From assembly GCA_963711705.1 (NCBI GenBank), contig CAVQFM010000018.1, positions 62,001 to 126,000 of the forward strand: a stretch of 64,000 bases of DNA. The letters run 5' to 3'. The DNA is from RYN-230 sp963711705. GTDB lineage: Bacteria > Actinomycetota > Actinomycetes > Streptosporangiales > Streptosporangiaceae. Made by a program: the position numbers and the translations under genes. Positions 41,027 through 48,184 of the stretch are shown here, in pieces. The notes beneath the pieces were generated by a model that was not told where the DNA came from, did not search any database, and saw nothing but the letters and a program-made list of their open reading frames with translations. Position 1 is the first letter of the stretch. Each line of letters opens with the position of its first letter.

Positions 41027-41680
41027 GTGACCACATCGGGCTCGGGCGCCAATCACCGCAAGCGGATGACCGGAAAGGAACGCCGCGAACAGCTGCTGGA
41101 CATCGGCCGCCGGCTGTTCGCCGAGCGGGGATTCGAAGGCACGTCCATCGAGGAGATCGCCGCGCAGGCCGGCGTGTCCAAGCCGGTGGTCTACGAGCAC
41201 TTCGGCGGCAAGGAAGGGCTCTACGCGGTCGTGGTAGACCGCGAGGTGGAACGCCTGCTGTCGATGGCCACCAACATCCTGGACGGCGCGCACACCAGGG
41301 AGAAATTCGAGGCCGCCGCGGTCGTCCTGCTCAAGTACATCGAGGACGACTCGGACGGATTCCGCATCCTGGTCCGTGACTCGCACCCGGCCTCGGGCTC
41401 AGGCACCTTCGGCAGTCTGATCAGCGACATCGCCAGCCAGGTGGAATACATCCTGTCCGACTTCTTCGCGGCCCGCGGCTACGACCCGAAGCTGGTCCCG
41501 ATGTACGCGCAGATGCTCGTCGGCATGGTGGCGATGACCGGGCAGTGGTGGCTGGATGCCCGCAAGCCGAAGCTGGAAGAGGTCGCCGCCCACCTGATCA
41601 ACCTGGCCTGGAACGGATTGTCGCAGCTGGATGCCAAGCCGCGGATCTCGGCCGAAGCGGCCAGACGGGCCCGCCACTAA
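41027..41680 (+). CDS. TetR/AcrR-family transcriptional regulator
   Basis: GTG 41027 gives 217 aa. The frame extends back into the desaturase end, which is less likely. The N-terminal HTH is typical (RREQLLDIGRRLFAERGFEG, TSIEEIAAQAGVSKPVVYEH, FGGKEGLYAVVVDREVERLL). The C-terminal ligand domain contains KYIEDDSDGFRILVRDSHPA and MYAQMLVGMVAMTGQWWLD. Position next to a desaturase and the tandem palindromes upstream of that gene suggests control of membrane-lipid desaturation, responding to an acyl-CoA or fatty acid (inference). Confidence 0.9.
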   Translation: MTTSGSGANHRKRMTGKERREQLLDIGRRLFAERGFEGTSIEEIAAQAGVSKPVVYEHFGGKEGLYAVVVDREVERLLSMATNILDGAHTREKFEAAAVVLLKYIEDDSDGFRILVRDSHPASGSGTFGSLISDIASQVEYILSDFFAARGYDPKLVPMYAQMLVGMVAMTGQWWLDARKPKLEEVAAHLINLAWNGLSQLDAKPRISAEAARRARH

Positions 41681-41720
41681 CCGCCTGCGGCCCGCCGCTC
41701 CGGCTGCCCAGCCGGGCCAG

Positions 41721-42509
41721 TTACCGCCGGGCGACGACGAAGACACGCCGGAACGGCAGCACCGTGCCGTACGCCGCGGGCGGGTAGGCCGCGCGGAGCC
41801 GCTCGCCGTACTCGGCGCTGAACTCGGCGCCCTGTTCCTGGGTCAGCGCGGCCAGCACCGGCCGCAGGCCGCTGCCCTTGTACCAATTCAGGACGGCGTC
41901 GTCGCCGGGCAGCACGTGCAGGTAGGTGGTCTCCCAGGCGTCCACCTCGCAGCCGGCCGCGGCGAGCACGCCGAGGTAGCTGGCTGGCTCACCGGCCTGC
42001 CGGTTCAGTTGCACGCCGCGGAGCAGCGGCTGCCACCGGGCCGACGCGGCCAGCTCGCGCATGATCGTGTGACTGGGCTGGTCGAAGTTGCCGGGAAGCT
42101 GGAACGCCAGCCAGCCGCCCGGCGCCAGCCAGCTGGCCCACGTGGTCAGCAGGCGCAGATGTCCCGGCACCCACTGCAGCACCGCGTTGCAGGTGAGCAC
42201 GTCGACCAGCTGCCCGGGCCGCCAGTCCCGGATGTCGGCCTGGACGAACGCCAGCCGCCGCGCAGGCTGGCCCGGCTGACCGGGCCCGGCCGCTTCGGCC
42301 CGCGCTGCCTCGATCATCGCCGCCGAGTTGTCCACCCCGAGCACGTGCGCGGCTGGCCAGCGCGCGGCCAGCACGGCGGTCAGGTTCCCCGGCCCGCAGC
42401 CCAGGTCGACGACGTAGTCCGGGCTGTCGGCCTGCACCCGGGTGAGCAGATCGAAGAACGGCCGGGCCCGTTCCGTGGCGAACTGCAGGTAAGTGGCGGG
42501 ATTCCACAT
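41721..42509 (-). CDS. tam: Trans-aconitate 2-methyltransferase-like SAM-dependent methyltransferase
   Basis: ATG 42509 (MWNPATYLQFATERARPFFD) fits the family start and gives 262 aa. Upstream starts at 42545 or 42554 would run through an operator. The class I methyltransferase motif is VVDLGCGPGNLTAVLAARWP, followed by VLGVDNSAAMIEAA, FVQADIRDWRP, and NAVLQWVPGHL. Near the end, YGERLRAAYPP and GTVLPFRRVFVVARR match Tam. It methylates trans-aconitate or a similar acid. It is divergent from the MarR gene, sharing its promoter region. Confidence 0.88.
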   Translation of the reverse strand: MWNPATYLQFATERARPFFDLLTRVQADSPDYVVDLGCGPGNLTAVLAARWPAAHVLGVDNSAAMIEAARAEAAGPGQPGQPARRLAFVQADIRDWRPGQLVDVLTCNAVLQWVPGHLRLLTTWASWLAPGGWLAFQLPGNFDQPSHTIMRELAASARWQPLLRGVQLNRQAGEPASYLGVLAAAGCEVDAWETTYLHVLPGDDAVLNWYKGSGLRPVLAALTQEQGAEFSAEYGERLRAAYPPAAYGTVLPFRRVFVVARR

Positions 42510-42525
42510 CCGCTCGTCACCGCTT

Positions 42526-42587
42526 CTCTTGACGTCGAGATACATGATGGGCACTGTCTACTCTGACCACACTCTTGATGTCAAGAG
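42526..42587. promoter_or_regulatory. Paired MarR-type operator palindromes
   Basis: CTCTTGATGTCAAGAG (42572-42587) is a perfect palindrome with a 2-nt centre. CTCTTGACGTCGAGA (42526-42540) is a near-identical second copy 46 bp away. Both lie between the divergent tam and marR starts, as expected for a repressor controlling both genes. Confidence 0.72.
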
Positions 42588-42600
42588 ATATGCTGCCCGC

Positions 42601-43119
42601 ATGGACGAACATCCCGGCCACCCTGGTCAGCGGCGGGACGAGGTCGATGACCTCGTCGCCGCGTGGCGGGCCGAGCGACCGGACCTGGACGTGGAGCCGC
42701 TCCAGGTGCTCAGCCGGGTGTCCCGGCTGGCCCGGCACCTCGACCGGGCCCGCCGCGCCGCCTTCGCCGCGCACGGCCTGGAGATCTGGGAATTCGACGT
42801 GCTGTCCGCGCTGCGCCGGCAGGGGCCGCCCTATCAGCTGACCCCGGGCGCGCTGCTCCGGGCCACCCTGGTCACCTCGGGCACGATGACCAACCGGGTG
42901 GACCGGCTGGCCGAGGCCGGGCTGGTCCGCCGGGAGCCAGACCTCCAGGACCGCCGCGGCGTGCTGGTCACGCTGACCGCGACCGGCCGGGCCCGGGTCG
43001 ACGCCGCCCTGGACGACCTGGTCAAGAACGAGCACGCGATGCTCGACGGCCTCACCCCGGCCGACCGGCGCACCCTGGCCGACCTCCTCCGCGTCCTCCT
43101 CGCCCCCCTGGACGCTTAG
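42601..43119 (+). CDS. MarR-family transcriptional regulator
   Basis: ATG 42601 gives 172 aa. The winged-helix core is clear: WEFDVLSALRRQGPPYQLTP, LLRATLVTSGTMTNRVDRLA as recognition helix, and GLVRREPDLQDRRGVLVTLT as wing. Dimerisation helices are at both ends. The gene is divergent from tam with two matching palindromes between them, so it probably represses itself and tam. The ligand is unknown. Confidence 0.92.
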   Translation: MDEHPGHPGQRRDEVDDLVAAWRAERPDLDVEPLQVLSRVSRLARHLDRARRAAFAAHGLEIWEFDVLSALRRQGPPYQLTPGALLRATLVTSGTMTNRVDRLAEAGLVRREPDLQDRRGVLVTLTATGRARVDAALDDLVKNEHAMLDGLTPADRRTLADLLRVLLAPLDA

Positions 43120-43120
43120 C

Positions 43121-43187
43121 GCGGTGCATTGAGTCAGCGCGGTGCCTTTGGGGCGTTCCGGCACACAGGATGTACCGCGCTGATGGA
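43121..43187. repeat. Third copy of the palindromic dispersed repeat
   Basis: The 77-nt gap between convergent genes holds CAGCGCGGT (43135-43143) mirrored by ACCGCGCTG (43174-43182). Its reverse strand (GCGCGGTACATCCTGTGTGC) matches the repeat at 18361-18380 with only two differences. GCGGTGCCTTTGG is shared with 18344-18356. Confidence 0.6.
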
Positions 43188-43195
43188 TTCGGACC

Positions 43196-44191
43196 TCAGC
43201 TGGTGGAGTGCTCGGCGGCTTGCAGCCACTGGTCTTCCAGGCGGGTCTTCTCGTCCTGGACGCCGCGCAACTCGGCGCCGAGCTCGGTCAGCCGGACATA
43301 GTCGGAGGCGTGCTCGGCCAGCTCGGCGGTCAGCTCGGCTTCCCGGCTGGTGAGCCGGTCGATCTGGCGTTCCAGCCGCTGCATCTCCTTGCGCGCGGCA
43401 CGCTGCACCGCGGCACTGCCCGGCGGAGCCGCCTTACCCGACCCGGCACCCAGCGCCGCACCGCCGCCCGGCCCGGCGCCGGTCGGCCCAGTGCCGGCCA
43501 ACCCTGGGCCGGGCGGGCCGGAGCCGGGCGGGCCGGAGCCGCCAGCGGCCGGGCGGCTCACCCCGCCCCGGGCGGCGCGGGACCGGCCCGCACCGTCGGG
43601 TTCCAGGCGCAGCCGCAGGTACTCATCGATCCCGCCGGGCAGGTAGGACAGCCGCCCGTCGCCGAGCAGGGCCAGCACGTGGTCGGTGACCCGTTCCAGG
43701 AAGTACCGGTCGTGGCTGACCAGCACCAGCGACCCGGGCCAGCCGTCCAGCAGGTCTTCCAGCTCGGTCAGCGTGTCCACGTCCAGGTCGTTGGTGGGCT
43801 CGTCGAGGAAGAGCACGTTTGGCTCGCCGGCCAGCAGCCGCAGCAGCTGGAGCCGCCGCCGTTCACCGCCGGACAGGTCACCGGCGGGTGTCCACTGGGT
43901 GTCGCCACGCAGTCCCAGCCGGTCGAGCAGCTGGCTGGCCGCAGCCGCTCCCTGCGCGGACTCGAGGGTGCCATGTACCTCGGTCACGGCCTCCCGGGGG
44001 GTGAGCGAGGGGTCCAGGTCAGCGTCGGTCTGCCGCAGGTAGCCCAGGCGCACGGTCTTGCCGCGGGTGATCCGCCCGGTCACCCGAAGCCCATCGCCGG
44101 TTCCGGCCTCGCCGCCACCATCCGGCTGGCCAGAATGTGGACGCAAACCGCTGCTGCCACGACGGTTTCCGTCCACATTTGGGCGGTCCAC
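43196..44191 (-). CDS. ABC-F ATPase, C-terminal part (second nucleotide-binding domain)
   Basis: The frame is the same as the N-terminal part at 44270-45358, but a TAG at 44272-44270 interrupts it. This part resumes with TGRITRGKTVRLGYLRQTDA and contains the ABC signature LSGGERRRLQLLRLLAGEPN, Walker B LFLDEPTNDLDVDTLTEL, and the switch LVLVSHDRYFLERVTDHV. A Pro/Gly-rich linker (SGPPGSGPPGPGLAGTG) precedes a C-terminal coiled coil (KEMQRLERQIDRLTSREAEL). Restart at GTG 44191 is possible but would lack the second Walker A. Either stop readthrough, sequence error or loss of function applies. Confidence 0.75.
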   Translation of the reverse strand: MDRPNVDGNRRGSSGLRPHSGQPDGGGEAGTGDGLRVTGRITRGKTVRLGYLRQTDADLDPSLTPREAVTEVHGTLESAQGAAAASQLLDRLGLRGDTQWTPAGDLSGGERRRLQLLRLLAGEPNVLFLDEPTNDLDVDTLTELEDLLDGWPGSLVLVSHDRYFLERVTDHVLALLGDGRLSYLPGGIDEYLRLRLEPDGAGRSRAARGGVSRPAAGGSGPPGSGPPGPGLAGTGPTGAGPGGGAALGAGSGKAAPPGSAAVQRAARKEMQRLERQIDRLTSREAELTAELAEHASDYVRLTELGAELRGVQDEKTRLEDQWLQAAEHSTS

Positions 44192-44375
44192 CAGGTCGTC
44201 CGGGGCGTCCGCTAGGTCCGCCGGGGGGTCCGCCAGGTCGGCCGGGGCAGTCGACAGCCGGGGCGTCCGCTAGGTCGGACGGGTCGGACGGGGTGGCCGC
44301 CAGGTCGGACGGGCCGGGCCGCCAGGTCGGACGGGGCATCCGACCGGGTCGGCCGCTAGGTCGTCCGGGCCGGCC
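44134..44375. repeat. Repeat-rich insertion inside the ABC-F gene (hairpin plus degenerate 20-bp tandem repeats)
   Basis: AATGTGGACGCAAACCG (44134-44150) is mirrored at 44163-44179 with one mismatch, a 17-bp stem with a 12-nt loop. Next to it, about nine degenerate copies of a roughly 20-bp unit (GTCCGCTAGGTCGGACGGG-like) span about 44187-44375. They lie between the second Walker A (GSGKSTLLDLLAG) and the strand that normally follows at once. Read with small frame jumps they encode SDLADAP-like repeats. The in-frame TAG belongs to one of the copies. Confidence 0.65.
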
Positions 44376-45358
44376 AGCAGGTCGAGAAGGGTGCTCTTCC
44401 CGCTGCCGTTGGGGCCGATCAGCCCGACCCGGTCGCCCGGCCCAAGCTGCCACGTGACGTCGTCCAGGAGGACCCGCCGGCCAGCCGTGACCGTCACGTC
44501 TGAGGCGTCGATGACGGTCTTGCCGAGCCGGGCGGTGGCCAGCCGGGCCAGTTCCACGCCGTCCCGCGGCGGGGGTTCGGTGCCGATCAGCGCGTTGGCC
44601 GCCTCTACCCGGAACCGCGGCTTGCTCGTCCGGGCGGGCGGACCGCGGCGCAGCCAGGCCAGCTCCTTGCGCAGCAGGTTGCGCCGCCGCCGGTCGGTGG
44701 CCTCGGTGATCCGCTGCCGTTCCGCCCGGGCCAGCACGTACGCGGCATAACCCCCGTCGTAGCCGTGCAGCCGCCCGCCGGCCAGCTCCCACGTCCGGTT
44801 GCAGACCGCGTCCAGGAACCAGCGGTCGTGCGTCACCACGACCAGGGCCTCGCCGCGCTGGGCCAGATGCCGGGCCAGCCAGTCGATGGCCTCCACATCG
44901 AGATGGTTGGTCGGCTCGTCCAGCAGCAGCAGGTCGTGCTCCCCGATCAGCACGGCGGCCAGGGCTACCCGGCGCGATTCGCCGCCGGACAGCCGCTCAG
45001 CCGGGCTGGCCAGGTCCACCCCGGACAGCAGGGCAGCCAGCACCGACCTGGTCCGCGGGCTGGCCGCCCACTCATGCTGGGGCCGGTCGCCGACGACCAG
45101 GCTGGCCACGCTGCCGGCCAGCTCGCTGCGCTGGGGCAGCATCCCGATGCGCAGGTCCCGGGTCCGGGTGGCCCGGCCCGCGTCCAGCGCCTCCCGGCCG
45201 CCCAGCACGGCCAGCAGCGTGCTCTTCCCGGCGCCATTGCGGCCGACAACACCGATCCGGTCCCCGGCGGCCACCCCGGCCGACACGTGATCGAGCAGCA
45301 GCCGAGGGCCGTACGCCTTGACCGCGCCCTCCAGGTTGACCAGGTTGGCCGGCGCCAT
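44270..45358 (-). CDS. ABC-F ATPase, N-terminal part (first NBD, linker, second Walker A)
   Basis: ATG 45358 (MAPANLVNLEGAVKAYGPRL) is the likely start. The first NBD shows Walker A GRNGAGKSTLLAVLGG, signature LSGGESRRVALAAVLIGEHD, and Walker B LLLLDEPTNHLDVEAIDWL. The ABC-F linker follows (RITEATDRRRRNLLRKELAW). The second NBD begins and reaches Walker A IGPNGSGKSTLLDLLAG before the repeat insertion and a TAG stop. ABC-F proteins act on the ribosome (EttA/Uup types) or protect it from antibiotics. Location after ispE is the usual actinobacterial place for this gene. Confidence 0.85.
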   Translation of the reverse strand: MAPANLVNLEGAVKAYGPRLLLDHVSAGVAAGDRIGVVGRNGAGKSTLLAVLGGREALDAGRATRTRDLRIGMLPQRSELAGSVASLVVGDRPQHEWAASPRTRSVLAALLSGVDLASPAERLSGGESRRVALAAVLIGEHDLLLLDEPTNHLDVEAIDWLARHLAQRGEALVVVTHDRWFLDAVCNRTWELAGGRLHGYDGGYAAYVLARAERQRITEATDRRRRNLLRKELAWLRRGPPARTSKPRFRVEAANALIGTEPPPRDGVELARLATARLGKTVIDASDVTVTAGRRVLLDDVTWQLGPGDRVGLIGPNGSGKSTLLDLLAGPDDLAADPVGCPVRPGGPARPTWRPPRPTRPT

Positions 45359-45440
45359 CACCGACGGCCCACCGGCCCACCGGCCGGCCATCCCAACAGC
45401 CACCCCAAAGGCCACTCCACCGGCTTGCTCATCCGCGAGC

Positions 45441-46469
45441 TCACGGCCGGCTCACCGGCCGGCCATCCGCCGGGACGCTGATCACGGTCGCCCCGGGGGC
45501 CGGCCCGGTCACCGTGACCACCGACCGGCACACCCCGGTCCCGGTCAGCGCGACCGCCAGGTCCCGGGCGTGCTTGCCGTCCCGGGCCAGGTAGGCGCAG
45601 GTGGGCCCGGACCCGGACACGATCGCGCCGAGCGCGCCGTGCTCCTGCCCGGCGGCCAGGGCCTGGCGCAGCCGGGGCAGCAGGGAGATCGCGGCGGGCT
45701 GCAGATCGTTGGACAGCAGCGGGCCAAGCTCCGCCGGGTCGCCGGACCGCAGCGCGGCCATCAGCCTGGTGTTCAGCTGCGGCGGACCAGCCGCACCAGC
45801 CGCACCAGCCGCAGACGTACGCTCCGAACCAGGAACACCAGGCACCGCAGCAGCACCAGACGCATCAGGCGAGGTGGCCTGCGCTTCCCGGAGCCGGTCG
45901 CACGCGGCGTACACCGCGGGCGTGGACAGCACTTCCGCGGCGAACGCCAGCACCCAGTGATAGGTCCCGGTGGCCAGCGCCGGGGTGACCTGGTCACCGC
46001 GGCCCAGCCCGATGGCTGTGCCGCCGAACAGGGCGAAACCGACGTCGCTGCCCACCTGGCCAGCGACCTCGGCCAGCTCCTGCTGGCTGAGCCCAGCGCC
46101 CCACAGCTCGTTGCAGGCGACCAGCGCGGCCGCCGCGTCGGCGCTGCCCCCGGCCAGGCCGGCCGCGACCGGGATCCGTTTCCTGATCTCGATGGCCACC
46201 CCGGGCGAGTCCCGCACGCCCGGCCCGACCGCCTCGACCAGCGCGGCGACCGCCCGCGCGGCCAGGTTGTCCGCGTCCAGCGGGACGCGGTCGGCGCCCT
46301 CCCCGGTGACCACCACACTGTCGGTGTCCGCCGGGCTGACCGTGACCTCATCGAACAGCGCGAGGGCATGGAACACGGTCACCAGGTCGTGGTAGCCATC
46401 GCTGCGTCGCGGGCCCACCGACAGCTGGAGGTTCACCTTCGCGGGCACCCGCGCGGTCACGGCGGTCAC
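45441..46469 (-). CDS. ispE: 4-diphosphocytidyl-2-C-methyl-D-erythritol kinase
   Basis: GTG 46469 overlaps the rsmA stop by 4 nt, and the product is 342 aa. GHMP-kinase landmarks are RVPAKVNLQLSVGPRRSDGY, the ATP loop RIPVAAGLAGGSADAAAALV, and GAIVSGSGPTCAYLARDGK. It phosphorylates CDP-ME in the MEP isoprenoid pathway. A low-complexity Ala/Gly/Pro stretch (AAGAAGAAGPPQ) at about residue 220 lengthens it slightly. Confidence 0.95.
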   Translation of the reverse strand: MTAVTARVPAKVNLQLSVGPRRSDGYHDLVTVFHALALFDEVTVSPADTDSVVVTGEGADRVPLDADNLAARAVAALVEAVGPGVRDSPGVAIEIRKRIPVAAGLAGGSADAAAALVACNELWGAGLSQQELAEVAGQVGSDVGFALFGGTAIGLGRGDQVTPALATGTYHWVLAFAAEVLSTPAVYAACDRLREAQATSPDASGAAAVPGVPGSERTSAAGAAGAAGPPQLNTRLMAALRSGDPAELGPLLSNDLQPAAISLLPRLRQALAAGQEHGALGAIVSGSGPTCAYLARDGKHARDLAVALTGTGVCRSVVTVTGPAPGATVISVPADGRPVSRP

Positions 46470-47335
46470 GGTTCCCCGATCGTAGCCGCCGCGGCGATCC
46501 GGGCGAACGCGCCGACCCCCAGCGACTCGCCCCGCGCGCCCGGGTCCACCCCGGCCGCGCGCAGGATCCGCTCGGCGGCCGCGGCCGAGCCCGCCCAGCC
46601 GGCCAGCGCGGCGCGGAGGGTCTTGCGCCGCTGCGCGAACGCCGCGTCCACCACGGCGAACACCTCGTCCCTGGACACCCCGGCCACGGCCGGCGGCTCC
46701 CGCCGGGTGAACGACACCAGCCCCGAATCCACGTTGGGCACCGGCCAGAACACGCTGCGCGGCACCGCCCCGGCCCGCCGCGCGGCCGCGTACCAGGCCA
46801 GCTTGACCGAGGGCACCCCGTAGACCCGGCTGCCCGGGGCGGCGGTCATCCGGTCCGCGACCTCGGCCTGCACCATGACCAGCCCATGCCGCAGCGACGG
46901 CACCGTGGCCAGCAGGTGCAGCACCACGGGGACCGCGACGTTGTAAGGCAGATTGGCCACCAGCGCGGTCGGCGGGTCACCCGGCACGGCACTGATCCGG
47001 GCGGCATCGGCAGTGACCACGCGGAGGCGTTCGGCAAATTGGGCGGCGCGGGACGCGACGGTCACCGGTAGCTCCGCGGCCAGCTGGGGATCTACCTCCA
47101 CCGCGGTCACCTGGCGCACCGCGGGCAGCAGGGCCAGGGTGAGCGAGCCGAAGCCGGGGCCCACCTCCAGCACGACCTCGCCGGGCGCCAGGCCGGCCAG
47201 CGACACGATGCGCCGGACCGTGCCCGCGTCGGTGACGAAGTTCTGGCCCAGCCGCTTGGCCGGCCGCAGGTTCAGCCGGCCCGCGATCTCCCGGATGTCG
47301 GCCGGGCTGAGCAGCGCCGGGACCTGCGCTACCAC
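46466..47335 (-). CDS. rsmA: 16S rRNA (adenine1518-N6/1519-N6)-dimethyltransferase
   Basis: GTG 47335 (VVAQVPALLSPADIREIAGR) overlaps the tatD stop by 7 nt and gives 289 aa; the open frame further upstream is a shadow of tatD. Landmarks are LRPAKRLGQNFVTDAGTVRR, VLEVGPGFGSLTLALLP, VTAVEVDPQLAAELP, the NLPYNVAVPVVLHLLATVPS catalytic loop, and FAQRRKTLRAALAGW. It dimethylates two adenines in helix 45 of 16S rRNA. No rpf-type gene lies between tatD and rsmA, unlike in many actinomycetes. Confidence 0.95.
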   Translation of the reverse strand: MVAQVPALLSPADIREIAGRLNLRPAKRLGQNFVTDAGTVRRIVSLAGLAPGEVVLEVGPGFGSLTLALLPAVRQVTAVEVDPQLAAELPVTVASRAAQFAERLRVVTADAARISAVPGDPPTALVANLPYNVAVPVVLHLLATVPSLRHGLVMVQAEVADRMTAAPGSRVYGVPSVKLAWYAAARRAGAVPRSVFWPVPNVDSGLVSFTRREPPAVAGVSRDEVFAVVDAAFAQRRKTLRAALAGWAGSAAAAERILRAAGVDPGARGESLGVGAFARIAAAATIGEP

Positions 47336-48171
47336 GGGCCGAACAGGCGCTGGCCGGTGGTCTCGATGATCGCGCACAGCTCGGCCACGTCCAGCTGCTT
47401 GATGGCCGCCAGTGCGCGCAGCGTGTGCGCCACCTGCGCGGGCGAGTTCGACTTGCCGCGGTTCGGCACCGGGGTCAGGAACGGCGCGTCGGTCTCGGCC
47501 AGCAGCTGCCCGGCCGGCGTCACCGCCGCCGCCTCGCGCAGCTGCGGCGCGTTGGCGAAGGTCAGCGTGCCCGCGAAGCTGAGCACGTAGCCCGCGTCCG
47601 CGCACCGCTTGGCCAGGTCCGCGTCCCCGGAGAAGCAGTGGAAGATGACCCGCTCCGGCGGCCCCTCCTCGGCCAGGATGCGCAGGATGTCCTCGTGCGC
47701 GTCCCGGTCGTGGATCATCAGCGGCTTGCCCACCTGCTTGGCGATCGCGATGTGCGCCCGGAACCAGTCCTGCTGCAGGTCATGCGGCGCATCGTCCCAG
47801 TAGTAGTCCAGCCCGGTCTCGCCCACCGCCCGCACCTGCGGCGCCGCGGCCAGGCTGGCTATCTCGGCCAGCACGGCCTGCTTTTGCTTAACGGTCTGTG
47901 CCGCCGACTGGGTCTCGTTCGGGTGGATGGCTACCGCCGCGTAGACCTGGTCGTGGTCGGCCGCGGTGGTCACCGCCGAGTACGCGGACGGCAGGTCGGT
48001 GCCGACCGTGACCACCCGGGTGATGTTCGCGGCCGCGGCCTGGGCCAGCACGCGGTCCACCGGGCCGGGGATCAGCTCCAGGTGGCAGTGGCTGTCGAAG
48101 GCACTGGCCGGCAGTGGCTCCGGGTCCGGCGCGGGCGGGCGGCCGAACTGGTCGGCGGCCGGAGTGCTCAC
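47329..48171 (-). CDS. tatD: TatD-family metal-dependent deoxyribonuclease
   Basis: The 280-aa TIM-barrel product has metal ligands in FDSHCHLELIPGPVDRVLAQ, a central Glu in AVGETGLDYYWDDAPHDLQ, His in PLMIHDRDAHEDILRIL and IFHCFSGDADLAKRCADAGY, and Asp in LLAETDAPFLTPVPNRGKSN. Members have 3'-5' exonuclease activity. It lies between metG and rsmA, in the conserved order. Confidence 0.94.
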   Translation of the reverse strand: MSTPAADQFGRPPAPDPEPLPASAFDSHCHLELIPGPVDRVLAQAAAANITRVVTVGTDLPSAYSAVTTAADHDQVYAAVAIHPNETQSAAQTVKQKQAVLAEIASLAAAPQVRAVGETGLDYYWDDAPHDLQQDWFRAHIAIAKQVGKPLMIHDRDAHEDILRILAEEGPPERVIFHCFSGDADLAKRCADAGYVLSFAGTLTFANAPQLREAAAVTPAGQLLAETDAPFLTPVPNRGKSNSPAQVAHTLRALAAIKQLDVAELCAIIETTGQRLFGPW

Positions 48172-48184
48172 CGGCGGGCCGGGG

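Noticed and set aside
47329..47605. rpf-like gene between tatD and rsmA
   Set aside because: tatD and rsmA overlap by 7 nt, leaving no space; the longer rsmA frame is only a shadow of tatD.
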